DNA of 64,000 bases, from positions 124,001 to 188,000 of the forward strand of contig NZ_VWOX01000006.1 of the NCBI RefSeq assembly GCF_008629675.1. The letters are read 5' to 3'. This DNA comes from Roseiconus nitratireducens (GTDB lineage: Bacteria > Planctomycetota > Planctomycetia > Pirellulales > Pirellulaceae). The notes below the pieces were generated by a model. It did not search any database. It was given only the letters and a program-made list of their open reading frames with translations, and was not told where the DNA came from. This document shows positions 55,703-64,000 of this stretch, piece by piece. Position numbers and translations under genes: made by a program. Numbering within the stretch: the first letter of the stretch is position 1; every line of letters begins with the position of its first letter.

Positions 55703-56008
55703 ATTTGTCGGATTTGAAGGGTGACGGCGTTCGCGCGAGACGCTGCGCCGCACCACCGCTTTAGGAAGGCGACGCTCGCGAGCGTGGAGAAAGAAACTGC
55801 TCCACCGCGAAGCGACGACGGGCATTTGCATCCCACACTCAATGAGCATTCCGTGTCAAAGCGCGGTGTTGGATTGAGTTGCGTTTGGTCGTGACCCGTC
55901 GATGGCGGTAGCGAGGCTCGTCAAAATATTGAGAATGTCGCGTTTCCACCGTCTGGTGACGGTGGCTACAAAAGCCTTGACGCGAATTCTTCATTCATTG
56001 GATCCGAC
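55703..56008. other. Intergenic stretch with dispersed palindrome
   Basis: This 306-base gap carries CCACCGTC-TGGT-GACGGTGG (55946-55965). No gene is seen. Confidence 0.5.
55946..55965. repeat. 8-bp stem hairpin CCACCGTC/GACGGTGG
   Basis: A perfect stem with loop TGGT, ahead of the YgfZ-like gene. A related GTCACCAG...GGCGACGG sequence lies near 38860, suggesting a dispersed palindrome family. Confidence 0.6.
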
Positions 56009-56878
56009 ATGTCGTTGATTCATCGCTTGTCCTCGGTCACGGTCTTGGATCTGGTCGGAGCAGACGCCGGTGCGATTTTGCACAACCTGACCACCAACGA
56101 GGTCAAGTCACTTGCCGAGGGGGTCGGCTGTGAAACGTTCATCACGGACGTTCGCGGCCGGACGCTAGCGCACGTCTACGCTTTTCGAACCGCCGAGGGC
56201 TTCCGGATGGTCGGCGCTCCGGGACAGGCCAGCATGATCGCCGCGCACGCGGATCGTTATACAATCCGAGAAGATGCGGTCGCGGTTGATCGGTCAGACC
56301 TGTTCACGGCATACGTCGTCTCGCCGGCGGCCGCGCAAGCGGAGTTTTCGTCGATGGACTGGGAAGAACGCGGCGCGCAGGCACTTGATGTCGATTGGTT
56401 AGGCCCCGGCACTATGTTGCTGTTAGCCGAATCGGCGGATGTGATCGAGCGTGAGCTGGCACATCTGACCGTTGCCTGTGGAGACGATGCTTCGTTTCAT
56501 CACAACCGTGTCGTCGCCGGGTTTCCCTGGTACGGCGTCGACCTTTCCGACCGGAACCTTCCCCAGGAAGCGGCGCGGAATGAATCGGCGATTTCATTCG
56601 TGAAGGGCTGCTACCTGGGACAAGAGACCGTCGCGCGTCTGGACGCCTTGGGGCAGGTGCAGAAACAACTCGTCTGCTGGCGTACGGAGGGGACGGTGCC
56701 AGAACCCGGTAGCGAAGTCTCAGCGGGCGAAAAGGTGGTGGGTCGGCTGACGAGCATTGCAATGGAATCCGATGACACCGCACTTGCCATTGGAATGGCC
56801 CGCCGATCGCATTTCGATCCTGGATCCGTTGCTCAAGGACAGGGGTTCACGGCGACAGTCATCCAATCGAATTCGTAG
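56009..56878 (+). CDS. ygfZ: YgfZ/GcvT-like folate-binding protein
   Basis: The 289-residue protein has the signature KGCYLGQE (199-206) of YgfZ, with Cys201. FLHNLTTNEVKSL-like start (ILHNLTTNEVKSLAEG) and TDVRGRTLAHVYAF match the first domain. YgfZ binds tetrahydrofolate and helps Fe-S cluster repair or assembly. It is convergent with the K+ channel gene, 60 bases apart. Confidence 0.85.
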   Translation: MSLIHRLSSVTVLDLVGADAGAILHNLTTNEVKSLAEGVGCETFITDVRGRTLAHVYAFRTAEGFRMVGAPGQASMIAAHADRYTIREDAVAVDRSDLFTAYVVSPAAAQAEFSSMDWEERGAQALDVDWLGPGTMLLLAESADVIERELAHLTVACGDDASFHHNRVVAGFPWYGVDLSDRNLPQEAARNESAISFVKGCYLGQETVARLDALGQVQKQLVCWRTEGTVPEPGSEVSAGEKVVGRLTSIAMESDDTALAIGMARRSHFDPGSVAQGQGFTATVIQSNS

Positions 56879-56938
56879 CGCAATCTCGCTCGCGTCTCTC
56901 CGTCCCGCAGTTCACCGGACGCGAAGAATGCACTCTGT

Positions 56939-58009
56939 TCAGCCGGAGTATTTCGCTCCACGATAAATCATTTGCTCGCTTTTCTGTGAAGCCCGCCGCG
57001 TGACCGTCGGCAGATCTTCTTTGTGGGCCAGGACAATTAACTTGTCGTTTGCCTGGATGACGTCGTCCATCTTGGGATTGCGAACGACTTCACCGCTTTC
57101 GCGTTTCACTGCGACAACCACATTCCCTCCGTCGCCAGTCAATTCGATGTCGCGGATCGTGCCGCCGACGAGTACCGAGTCAGCTCGAATCGGAATCTCG
57201 ATCATTCCCAACGCGAAGGTCTCCAAATCTTGATTCAGTCGGGAAAACACTCGAGCGTCGGAAACAAGTGATTCGACGGTGGGACACGCGATCAGATGAG
57301 CAATTTTGGATGCGCCGATCATCGTCGGCAAGACGACACGATTGGCACCACTGCGAAGGAGCTTTCGTTCCGTGGCTTCCGACTCGCCACGAGCAATGAT
57401 CTGGATCGTGCTGTTCAGCTCGCGGGCGGTCAATGTGACAAACACATTCTCCGCGTCGCCGGGAAGAACCGAGGCCAGCACCGACGCCCGCTGGATGCCC
57501 GCTTTCTCCAACGTTCCCTCTTCAGAAGCGTCGCCGGAAACCACCAGGATCCCGTCACGCTCCGCCTCGGCCAATCGCTCCGTATTGCGATCGACGACAA
57601 CGAAGCTGACCCCCGAGTGCTGCAGTTCAGCCACCAGGCTCCGGCCCACACGTCCGTAGCCGCAGATGATGGCGTGATCGGTCAATTGCTCAATGCCACG
57701 ACTCATCCGTCTCGCTCCCAACGCTCGTTGAATTTCACCCTCGGCAATCATCTGCACAAAACCGCCCAGGACGTAAATACCCGAGCTGCATCCGGTCACG
57801 ACCACGCCGAGGGTAAACAGTTTCAGCCCCGGATCGGTGACCGGACGGACCTCACCGTAACCCACACCAAAGATGGTGATTGCGACCATGTAAATCGCGT
57901 CCAGAAGCGTCCAGCCGGCGAGCACATAGCCGACCACGGCCACCACGCAGGTGCCGATCAAGACGGCCATGCCGACCTTCATTTTGTGAAGCGACGATGA
58001 ACCGCTCAT
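56939..58009 (-). CDS. Potassium channel with RCK (TrkA) domains
   Basis: The 356-residue protein has two membrane helices framing the selectivity filter TIFGVGYGEV (48-53 GVGYGE). A RCK/TrkA-N Rossmann domain follows (HAIICGYGRVGRSLVAEL, VVVDRNTERL) and TrkA-C at the end (ADSVLVGGTIRDIEL...KLIVLAHKEDL). It is a regulated K+ channel of the MthK/Kch type. ATG at 58009 places the first helix near the N-terminus; the open frame extends to GTG 58141 without features. Confidence 0.9.
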   Translation of the reverse strand: MSGSSSLHKMKVGMAVLIGTCVVAVVGYVLAGWTLLDAIYMVAITIFGVGYGEVRPVTDPGLKLFTLGVVVTGCSSGIYVLGGFVQMIAEGEIQRALGARRMSRGIEQLTDHAIICGYGRVGRSLVAELQHSGVSFVVVDRNTERLAEAERDGILVVSGDASEEGTLEKAGIQRASVLASVLPGDAENVFVTLTARELNSTIQIIARGESEATERKLLRSGANRVVLPTMIGASKIAHLIACPTVESLVSDARVFSRLNQDLETFALGMIEIPIRADSVLVGGTIRDIELTGDGGNVVVAVKRESGEVVRNPKMDDVIQANDKLIVLAHKEDLPTVTRRASQKSEQMIYRGAKYSG

Positions 58010-58402
58010 CTGGTAACCGAACTGGAGGTCTGGGGTCGCAAATCGGCGGCCGAGGGGACTGGACGATCGAGGGTGGCAAGGCGCGCGCGCGGCGTCAAGA
58101 CCGGTGCCAAACAACGGTCGCCTTGTCCGGCGATGATTCACATCACGGGCGTCCTGAACACCTTTGCGAAGTTCCCTCGGACTTCAGCATTCTGAATCCA
58201 GCCGAAATTGAGCGCTGCGTGTGGTCCGCCCCAGGCTCTTTCGTCGTGGGCAGCGGAGGAGTGTGCGGCGGCCAACGCCGGAACCAGCGGAAATTCGCCG
58301 CCGAGGGAGCGTTCTCGAGAACTCCGCCCAATCGGAAGCCCAGTTAGTCCATTCGTTGAACTTGATGCCCCAACCCCAGATACCCATTCAGGGATCGAAT
58401 CG
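58010..58402. other. Divergent intergenic stretch
   Basis: About 390 bases between the K+ channel and the phosphatidyltransferase genes, which are divergent. A perfect 12-base palindrome GTTCTCGAGAAC lies at 58311-58322. No gene is seen. Confidence 0.45.
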
Positions 58403-59077
58403 ATGTCGCAGCGTATCTCCCACAGCGTGCTAGATCCGTTTGTCGGACCGCGTCTGAAAGCAATGTATCCTCACCTCCATATCCCGACCTGGTTTCCGCC
58501 TGAGGGAATCGTCTTGATTGGCCATCTCTCGGCGATCATCGGTGCGGTCGGGCTGGCGTTTTCGACGTCGTTTTGGTGGGGCGGTCTGTTGGGGGCGGCT
58601 GGAATCGCCGGGAACCATCTGGCCGACTGCGTCGACGGAACGCACGCACGCCAGACGGGGCAATGTCGAAATGGGGGCGAGCTATTGGATCACTTCACCG
58701 ACCCGCTTTCATTCGCGTACTATCTGATCGGAATCGGCGTCGCCTGTGCACGATTGGATTTGGCCATCGTTGCGGTGGTCTGCCTATTCGCGGTCGCAGT
58801 CCTGACCAACATCAAAGCCAAGTTAGTAGGTGAATTCACTCTGGCCCGGTTTGGTCCCACGGAATTCAAAGCGTTGCTGTGTCTGATCGGCGTGAGCGTG
58901 GCGGTTTCTCACGGAGTCTGGATTGATTCGCTGACACCGCAGAACGTCCTACTAACGTCCTACATCATTCTGATCGTGGTCGGCCTGGTTCAACTGCCAA
59001 TTCAACTGGTGCGATCGGTCATTGAGGTCAATCGCAATGGGGCTGCTCCGGACACCACCGAATGGCAACTTAAATGA
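58403..59077 (+). CDS. CDP-alcohol phosphatidyltransferase
   Basis: The 224-residue membrane enzyme has the complete motif DG-x2-AR-x8-G-x3-D-x3-D (Asp78, Gly79, Ala82, Arg83, Gly92, Asp96, Asp100). Several hydrophobic helices surround it. These enzymes move a CDP-linked diacylglycerol or alcohol onto a polar acceptor in phospholipid synthesis; the acceptor is unknown. The start at 58403 is chosen over the longer frame because of family length. Confidence 0.9.
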   Translation: MSQRISHSVLDPFVGPRLKAMYPHLHIPTWFPPEGIVLIGHLSAIIGAVGLAFSTSFWWGGLLGAAGIAGNHLADCVDGTHARQTGQCRNGGELLDHFTDPLSFAYYLIGIGVACARLDLAIVAVVCLFAVAVLTNIKAKLVGEFTLARFGPTEFKALLCLIGVSVAVSHGVWIDSLTPQNVLLTSYIILIVVGLVQLPIQLVRSVIEVNRNGAAPDTTEWQLK

Positions 59078-59138
59078 TTGACGGTCCGCTGGGAGTTGGA
59101 TGGCAAACAGGTCGCCGCTGTGACATTCGTGTCCCGGA

Positions 59139-59615
59139 TCAAAATCCAGACGGTTTGTCCCAAGCTTCGCATGCGGCCAGCATGGCCGCGAGCGGCTCGG
59201 GCTCGGCAAGTCGATGATCGGTCCCGACTTCGATTAGTGATTCCTGGGGCAGGCCGCTGGCCGTGATGAGTTCGACCGAATCTTCAAACGGGATCACGTC
59301 ATCGCGACGCGAATGCAGGATCACCGTCGTGGATTTCACCCGCCTGGCAGGTCCCCAGTTTTTCCACGCCGGGCAGAGCAGGACTAGAGGTGTGTCCGAC
59401 GACTCCATGTTCATCGCGACCGAGCCGCCGCGGGAAGAACCGACGATCACTTCCGGCCGCGAATGGCTGTAGGCTTCTTGGGCAGACTGGACCGCCAGCG
59501 AGAAGTCATCGTCATCCAATGCCGGATTCGTTACTTGATGCCCATGATCGATCAGGTAAGTTGGCTTGACACCACCCACAATCGAATGCCAGCCGTGCAA
59601 AAACAGGATTCGCAT
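59139..59615 (-). CDS. Small alpha/beta hydrolase (YqiA/RBBP9-like)
   Basis: The 158-residue hydrolase begins MRILFLHGWHS, has the nucleophile elbow VGSSRGGS (Ser61), acid Asp near 106 (SRRDDVIPFEDS) and His134 (GTDHRL). Its size and elbow resemble YqiA/RBBP9 esterases. Substrate is unknown. ATG at 59615 is 16 codons inside the open frame and puts the first strand at the N-terminus. Confidence 0.75.
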   Translation of the reverse strand: MRILFLHGWHSIVGGVKPTYLIDHGHQVTNPALDDDDFSLAVQSAQEAYSHSRPEVIVGSSRGGSVAMNMESSDTPLVLLCPAWKNWGPARRVKSTTVILHSRRDDVIPFEDSVELITASGLPQESLIEVGTDHRLAEPEPLAAMLAACEAWDKPSGF

Positions 59616-59735
59616 CTTGGAGTTTGAACTGAGCGCAAGGGACGGATTCCGCTGCCAAAGCAAAACGCTACCGTGCGTTAAAATGCGACGCTATCACAGG
59701 ACCTTCGGCGACGCCAGGGAGCGTCTGATCAAGCG

Positions 59736-60074
59736 ATGAAGTCTTCGCTGGATACAGGAAACGTGCTGAAGAATCTGCCTCGTGATTTGGCCTCGGAACT
59801 TGTCACGGTCCTCGCCCAGAACCGACACGTTCGCATCGAACGGATCGTTTCGAGCGGTCACACGACACCGCCCGACGAGTGGTACGATCAAGTCGAAGAT
59901 GAGTGGGTCTTGGTGATTGCCGGCCGGGCGCTGCTTCGGTTCGAAGATCCCAGCGAGGAAATACGGCTTGAGCCGGGAGATCACGTCCTGATTCCCCGCC
60001 ACCGCAAGCACCGCGTGGGGTGGACCAGTGAGACGGAACCGACGGTCTGGCTGGCCGTCTTTTTTCCTCCCTGA
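59736..60074 (+). CDS. Cupin-domain protein
   Basis: The 112-residue single cupin has HTTPPDEWYDQVEDEWVLVIAG (in two halves) as motif 1 and PGDHVLIPRHRKHRV as motif 2. Histidine and glutamate spacing could bind a metal. It may be a small isomerase or a sensor-like protein; function unknown. It is convergent with the following hydrolase gene. Confidence 0.85.
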   Translation: MKSSLDTGNVLKNLPRDLASELVTVLAQNRHVRIERIVSSGHTTPPDEWYDQVEDEWVLVIAGRALLRFEDPSEEIRLEPGDHVLIPRHRKHRVGWTSETEPTVWLAVFFPP

Positions 60075-60140
60075 CGTTCGGAAAAAACAGATCCCGCCAA
60101 AGGTCCGGACGTTTTCACAACGGCCACGCATTCGGCGTCG

Positions 60141-60995
<855 letters not shown>

Positions 60996-61464
60996 GCTAA
61001 GACTCGAATCACCGACATCGGAAAGAGAAATGTGCCAGATCCGACGCATAGCGTGCGGTATGGAGCGGCGCCGATTTCCTCGGGACCTGTAAAACTTCGG
61101 GCAAGGATGCAACGTTCTGCACGTCGGTCCACCGTTAGCATGGAACCAATGGCGGACCTTCGCAGGTCGGTGAATCCAACCCGAGACCACGATCGCGAAT
61201 GTCGTCGCGCGACGCACTGCGGCCCGTCGGTTTGCTACGATACCGCGGTCGGTGGTGCGTTGCACCAATTCCCTTCATCAATCAGGGAATTGACCGACGG
61301 TGCCGCGAGCTGGAACGACGTTGGAACGACACGCCGCCCGCGACGTGCTCAGTCGATTCTAAGATTCATGATCGAATTCGGCACGTCAGTAGCAGTTGTG
61401 ACACCCAAGTTCATCGCGACCGATGAGTGAACATTAATTTGACGTTTTGCACGGGAGAGCAGGT
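60996..61464. other. Divergent intergenic stretch
   Basis: About 470 bases between the divergent hydrolase and SpoIIAA-like genes. A plus-strand frame (61032-61430) is open but shows no domain. No clear promoter, hairpin or RNA gene was found. Confidence 0.45.
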
Positions 61465-61830
61465 ATGTCGTTTGAAATCACCGAAGTTGCAGACGGCCGC
61501 ATCATCGAGGTCGATCTGACGGGGAAGCTGACCAAGGAAGCGTACGAGCAGTTTGTGCCTCTGACCGAGCAGCGTATCAAGCAATTTGGCAAGGTTCGCT
61601 TTTTGGTCCTGATGCACGACTTCCATGGCTGGGAAGCCGGGGCGCTCTGGGAGGACATCAAGTTCGACGTCAAGCATTTCCGCGACATCGAACGATTGGC
61701 GATCGTCGGCGAAAGCAAGTGGGAAAAAGGGATGTCGGTATTCTGCAAGCCGTTCACCACGGCCACGGTCCGGTACTTTGACCACACTCAGATCGACGAA
61801 GCCCGCAAGTGGATCAGCGAAGACAGCTGA
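61465..61830 (+). CDS. SpoIIAA-like (STAS/SEC14-type) protein
   Basis: The 121-residue protein fits the SpoIIAA-like family: EVDLTGKLTKEAYEQFVPL, VRFLVLMHDFHGWEAGALWEDI (in two pieces), HFRDIERLAIVGESKWEK and FDHTQIDEARKWI. Members bind small lipids or act as signalling adaptors; the role here is unknown. ATG at 61465 follows GGAGAGCAGGT. Confidence 0.8.
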   Translation: MSFEITEVADGRIIEVDLTGKLTKEAYEQFVPLTEQRIKQFGKVRFLVLMHDFHGWEAGALWEDIKFDVKHFRDIERLAIVGESKWEKGMSVFCKPFTTATVRYFDHTQIDEARKWISEDS

Positions 61831-61860
61831 CTCCACCCACAAAGCGTTAAACGCAGACCT

Positions 61861-61880
61861 GCGGCCCTCAGCCGGGCCGC
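61861..61880 (-). terminator. GCGGCCC/GGGCCGC hairpin at end of the surface protein gene
   Basis: A perfect 7-bp stem with a 6-base loop spans the stop codon. No T-run follows, and it lies 31 bases from the convergent stop at 61830, so it may serve both genes. Confidence 0.35.
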
Positions 61881-64000
61881 CGCATCGGCAGCATCGCACC
61901 GAGCTCAGCGAAGAACTCGTCCAGGCGATCATGCAAGGCGTCGATCGAGTGATCGCCAGAGACGAACGGCTGCACTGAATCTGAAATCCTCCAAGATTCG
62001 GCTTCGGGCCAAGCGTTGGCTATTGCCCGCACAAATGCGGGCCTCCGCGTGACGACATCGAACGGATTCTCGATCAACGCATCGTCACTGGACGAGCCGT
62101 CATTACTCTGCTGCAAACTTGCGGAAGCGGCCGCCGACTCAAAGATTCTGACGTTGGAAAAGTAAGACTCCGCGTCGGGGTTCGAGACGTCGTGGTCGTT
62201 TCCGAAGAACAGTGTGCCAAACGTACCTGTGTAAAACTGCCCGATCGGAATTCGGTACGCTTTCCAATCCGGTGCCGAGTCACCGTAGTCCCGGTAATCT
62301 CGGTTGCCCCAGTTCTGCGTTCCATAAACTGAGAACGCATAGTTTTGTGACAAATTGGAATCCGTGTCTAATCCGATCGTGTGGATATCCCCGATTGAAG
62401 TGCTGCGGAAATCGAACTCCAAGATCGTATCCGGCGTGACTTCATACGCGAACGCGATTTGTTTCCACGTATTGCCCGTCAAATGGAGCGTCGCTCCACC
62501 GTCGGCAACCTCTGCATTCCCCCCTTTATCCTGGGAAGGTCCGGCGTAGGAACCAACGTCGTATTGGCGGAAGTCGATTCCAGGCGAGTTCCCTAACACC
62601 TGAACCGTGACTACCGCGGTTGCATCGCTACCCGGCGTGCCATCGTTCACGGTGTAGCTAAACGTCTCGTTGCCGGTGAAGCCTGCGGCAGGAGTGTACT
62701 GCAACTGTTGATCACTCGTGATCGTCACCGAGCCTCCGGCCGAGCCGTTCGTCACTGAGGAAATCGTCAACGACTCGCCAGAATCCGGAGCCGTGGTGTC
62801 ATTGCCGAGAACATCCATCAGATTGCCGGAACTGTTCTGCAACACATCGAAAGCATCATTCTGGGCAATGGGTGCATCATTTGTCGCGCGGACGTCAATC
62901 GTGACCGTTGCGGTTCCGACCGGCTCAACACCGCCATCGCTGATCGAGTACGTGAACGTTTCTCGCCCAAAGAAGTTGGGCGCGGGTTCGTAGCTAACCA
63001 AGGTTTGATTGACGATCTGAATCGAACCACCAGCCGACCCCTGGCCTACGGACGCCACACTCAATGTTGATCCGGGTTCGGCCTGGTCGTTGGCAAGTAC
63101 ATCCAAATTGACTGGCCCACCGTCTTCATCGACGGCGAATGCGTCATCGATGGCTGATGACCCCTGACTGACGCTTCCTTCTTCGTACACTCGAACATTA
63201 GCGAAAAAAGATTCGCCATCAGCACCGGAGACGTCGTGATCGTTTCCGAAGAACAGGGTGTCAAATGCTCCGGTGTAATACTGGCCGACCGGGATTTGAT
63301 AATGCTTCCAACCCGGCGCTGAACTCCGGTAGTCGCGAAAATCTCTGATTCCCCAAGCTTGTGTACCGTAAAGCGTCAGACCTTGTTGTTCGGAAAGTCC
63401 CAGGTCTTGATCAAAACCGATCGTATGAATTTCACCTTCGGACGGACTGCGGAAGTCAAACTCCAGAATCGTATCGGGCGTGACCTGGTAAGAATAGCGA
63501 ATCTGTTTCCAGGTGTTCCCTGTCAAATGAAGGGTGTAACCGCCATCCTCCACGGCAGCGATGCCGCCGGCGTCTTGAGATCCGGCATACGATCCAATCG
63601 AGTAGTCAGCAAAATTGATTCCCTGCGTATTATCCAACCTGGGAGCCACGGTGACGGTGACCGTCGCAGTGGCATTGCTTCCCGGGGTACCGTCGTTCAC
63701 GGTGTAGGTAAACGTTTCGGTTCCTGAAAAGTTTGCTGCAGGTTGGTAGTCGATCGACGATCCGCCAGAAATGGATACTGAGCCGCCGGCCGACGTCGCG
63801 CCCAACGACACGATGGTTAAGGTCTCGCCAGCCTCAGTCGTGTCGTTGTTCAGAACATCCAGATTCGTGACGCCACTGCCTTCGTTGACTTCGAATGTAT
63901 CATCAGTGGCGACCGGTGCGTCATTCTGCGAAGCGACACTGATCGTGACGGTCGCGGTGGCATTGCTTCCTGGGGTGCCATCGTTGACCGTGTACGTAAA
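61868..64000 (-). CDS. Ig-like repeat surface protein, N-terminus beyond window
   Basis: The frame is open to the right edge (63812-64000 continue FTYTVNDGTPGSNA and EVNEGSGVTNLDVLNND), so only the C-terminal part is here. Cadherin/Ig-like units (NDAPIAQNDAFDVL, ETFTYTVNDGTPGS) alternate with two copies of a domain of about 145 residues ending FFGNDHDVS...VRVYE or VRIFES. A short tail of about 75 residues (DALIENPFDVVTRRPAFVRA...) ends the protein; no dockerin or PEP-CTERM is seen. It is probably an adhesin or polysaccharide-binding protein. Confidence 0.8.
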   Translation of the reverse strand, partial: FTYTVNDGTPGSNATATVTISVASQNDAPVATDDTFEVNEGSGVTNLDVLNNDTTEAGETLTIVSLGATSAGGSVSISGGSSIDYQPAANFSGTETFTYTVNDGTPGSNATATVTVTVAPRLDNTQGINFADYSIGSYAGSQDAGGIAAVEDGGYTLHLTGNTWKQIRYSYQVTPDTILEFDFRSPSEGEIHTIGFDQDLGLSEQQGLTLYGTQAWGIRDFRDYRSSAPGWKHYQIPVGQYYTGAFDTLFFGNDHDVSGADGESFFANVRVYEEGSVSQGSSAIDDAFAVDEDGGPVNLDVLANDQAEPGSTLSVASVGQGSAGGSIQIVNQTLVSYEPAPNFFGRETFTYSISDGGVEPVGTATVTIDVRATNDAPIAQNDAFDVLQNSSGNLMDVLGNDTTAPDSGESLTISSVTNGSAGGSVTITSDQQLQYTPAAGFTGNETFSYTVNDGTPGSDATAVVTVQVLGNSPGIDFRQYDVGSYAGPSQDKGGNAEVADGGATLHLTGNTWKQIAFAYEVTPDTILEFDFRSTSIGDIHTIGLDTDSNLSQNYAFSVYGTQNWGNRDYRDYGDSAPDWKAYRIPIGQFYTGTFGTLFFGNDHDVSNPDAESYFSNVRIFESAAASASLQQSNDGSSSDDALIENPFDVVTRRPAFVRAIANAWPEAESWRISDSVQPFVSGDHSIDALHDRLDEFFAELGAMLPMRRPG

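Noticed and set aside
58311..58322. LexA/SOS box from palindrome GTTCTCGAGAAC
   Set aside because: The GAAC...GTTC order is reversed from the usual box, and no SOS gene is adjacent.

Overview
The window looks like chromosome from a planctomycete of the Pirellulaceae (Rhodopirellula-like). The evidence is: secreted proteins opening with the FEQLE-x-R-x-LLA type motif followed by dockerin repeats; a PEP-CTERM protein; ECF sigma factors paired with Ser/Thr kinases; a formylglycine sulfatase; a TAT-exported Gfo/Idh/MocA oxidoreductase; and many small GC-rich palindromes between genes. No transposase, phage gene or CRISPR array was found. Functional calls rest on motifs read by eye, not on database searches.

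Positions 1-23000 are accessory in character. They hold the end of a gamma-glutamylcyclotransferase-like gene, a PEP-CTERM secreted protein, a dockerin-bearing vanadium haloperoxidase-like protein, and a 3203-residue RHS giant whose YD-repeat shell is interrupted by a long FG-GAP/VCBS block. An ECF sigma factor and TPR kinase pair follows. Next come a ParB-like protein and an SF2 helicase fused to an amidoligase domain. This stretch ends at tRNA-Val(UAC), beside degenerate IS21-like end repeats. The helicase-amidoligase with its ParB-like neighbour is my best candidate for an undescribed system.

Positions 23000-61000 look like chromosomal backbone, visibly richer in G+C. They hold rpsU, a UbiB-family kinase, a MoxR ATPase, a class 3 lipase, a second AAA ATPase overlapping a Ppx/GppA-HD protein, a sulfatase, an OPT transporter, a GH2 glycosidase, and a kinase with its own zinc-finger domain divergent from an ECF sigma gene. 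tRNA-Ala(GGC), nusB, TauE-like and TerC-like membrane proteins, an SGNH hydrolase and a TPR/HEAT protein follow. An assimilatory APS-reductase gene with an Rrf2 regulator shares a near-consensus promoter. The rest are a DoxX protein, a Gfo/Idh/MocA oxidoreductase, a YgfZ-like protein, a K+ channel, a CDP-alcohol phosphatidyltransferase, two alpha/beta hydrolases, a cupin and a SpoIIAA-like protein.

The right edge (61868-64000) is the C-terminal part of a large Ig-like-repeat surface protein whose N-terminus lies outside the window. Repeats worth noting are a 17/18-bp tandem array at 51007-51144, a duplicated 59-bp hairpin element at 32784-32978, and strong palindromes at 18505-18528 and 18894-18929.
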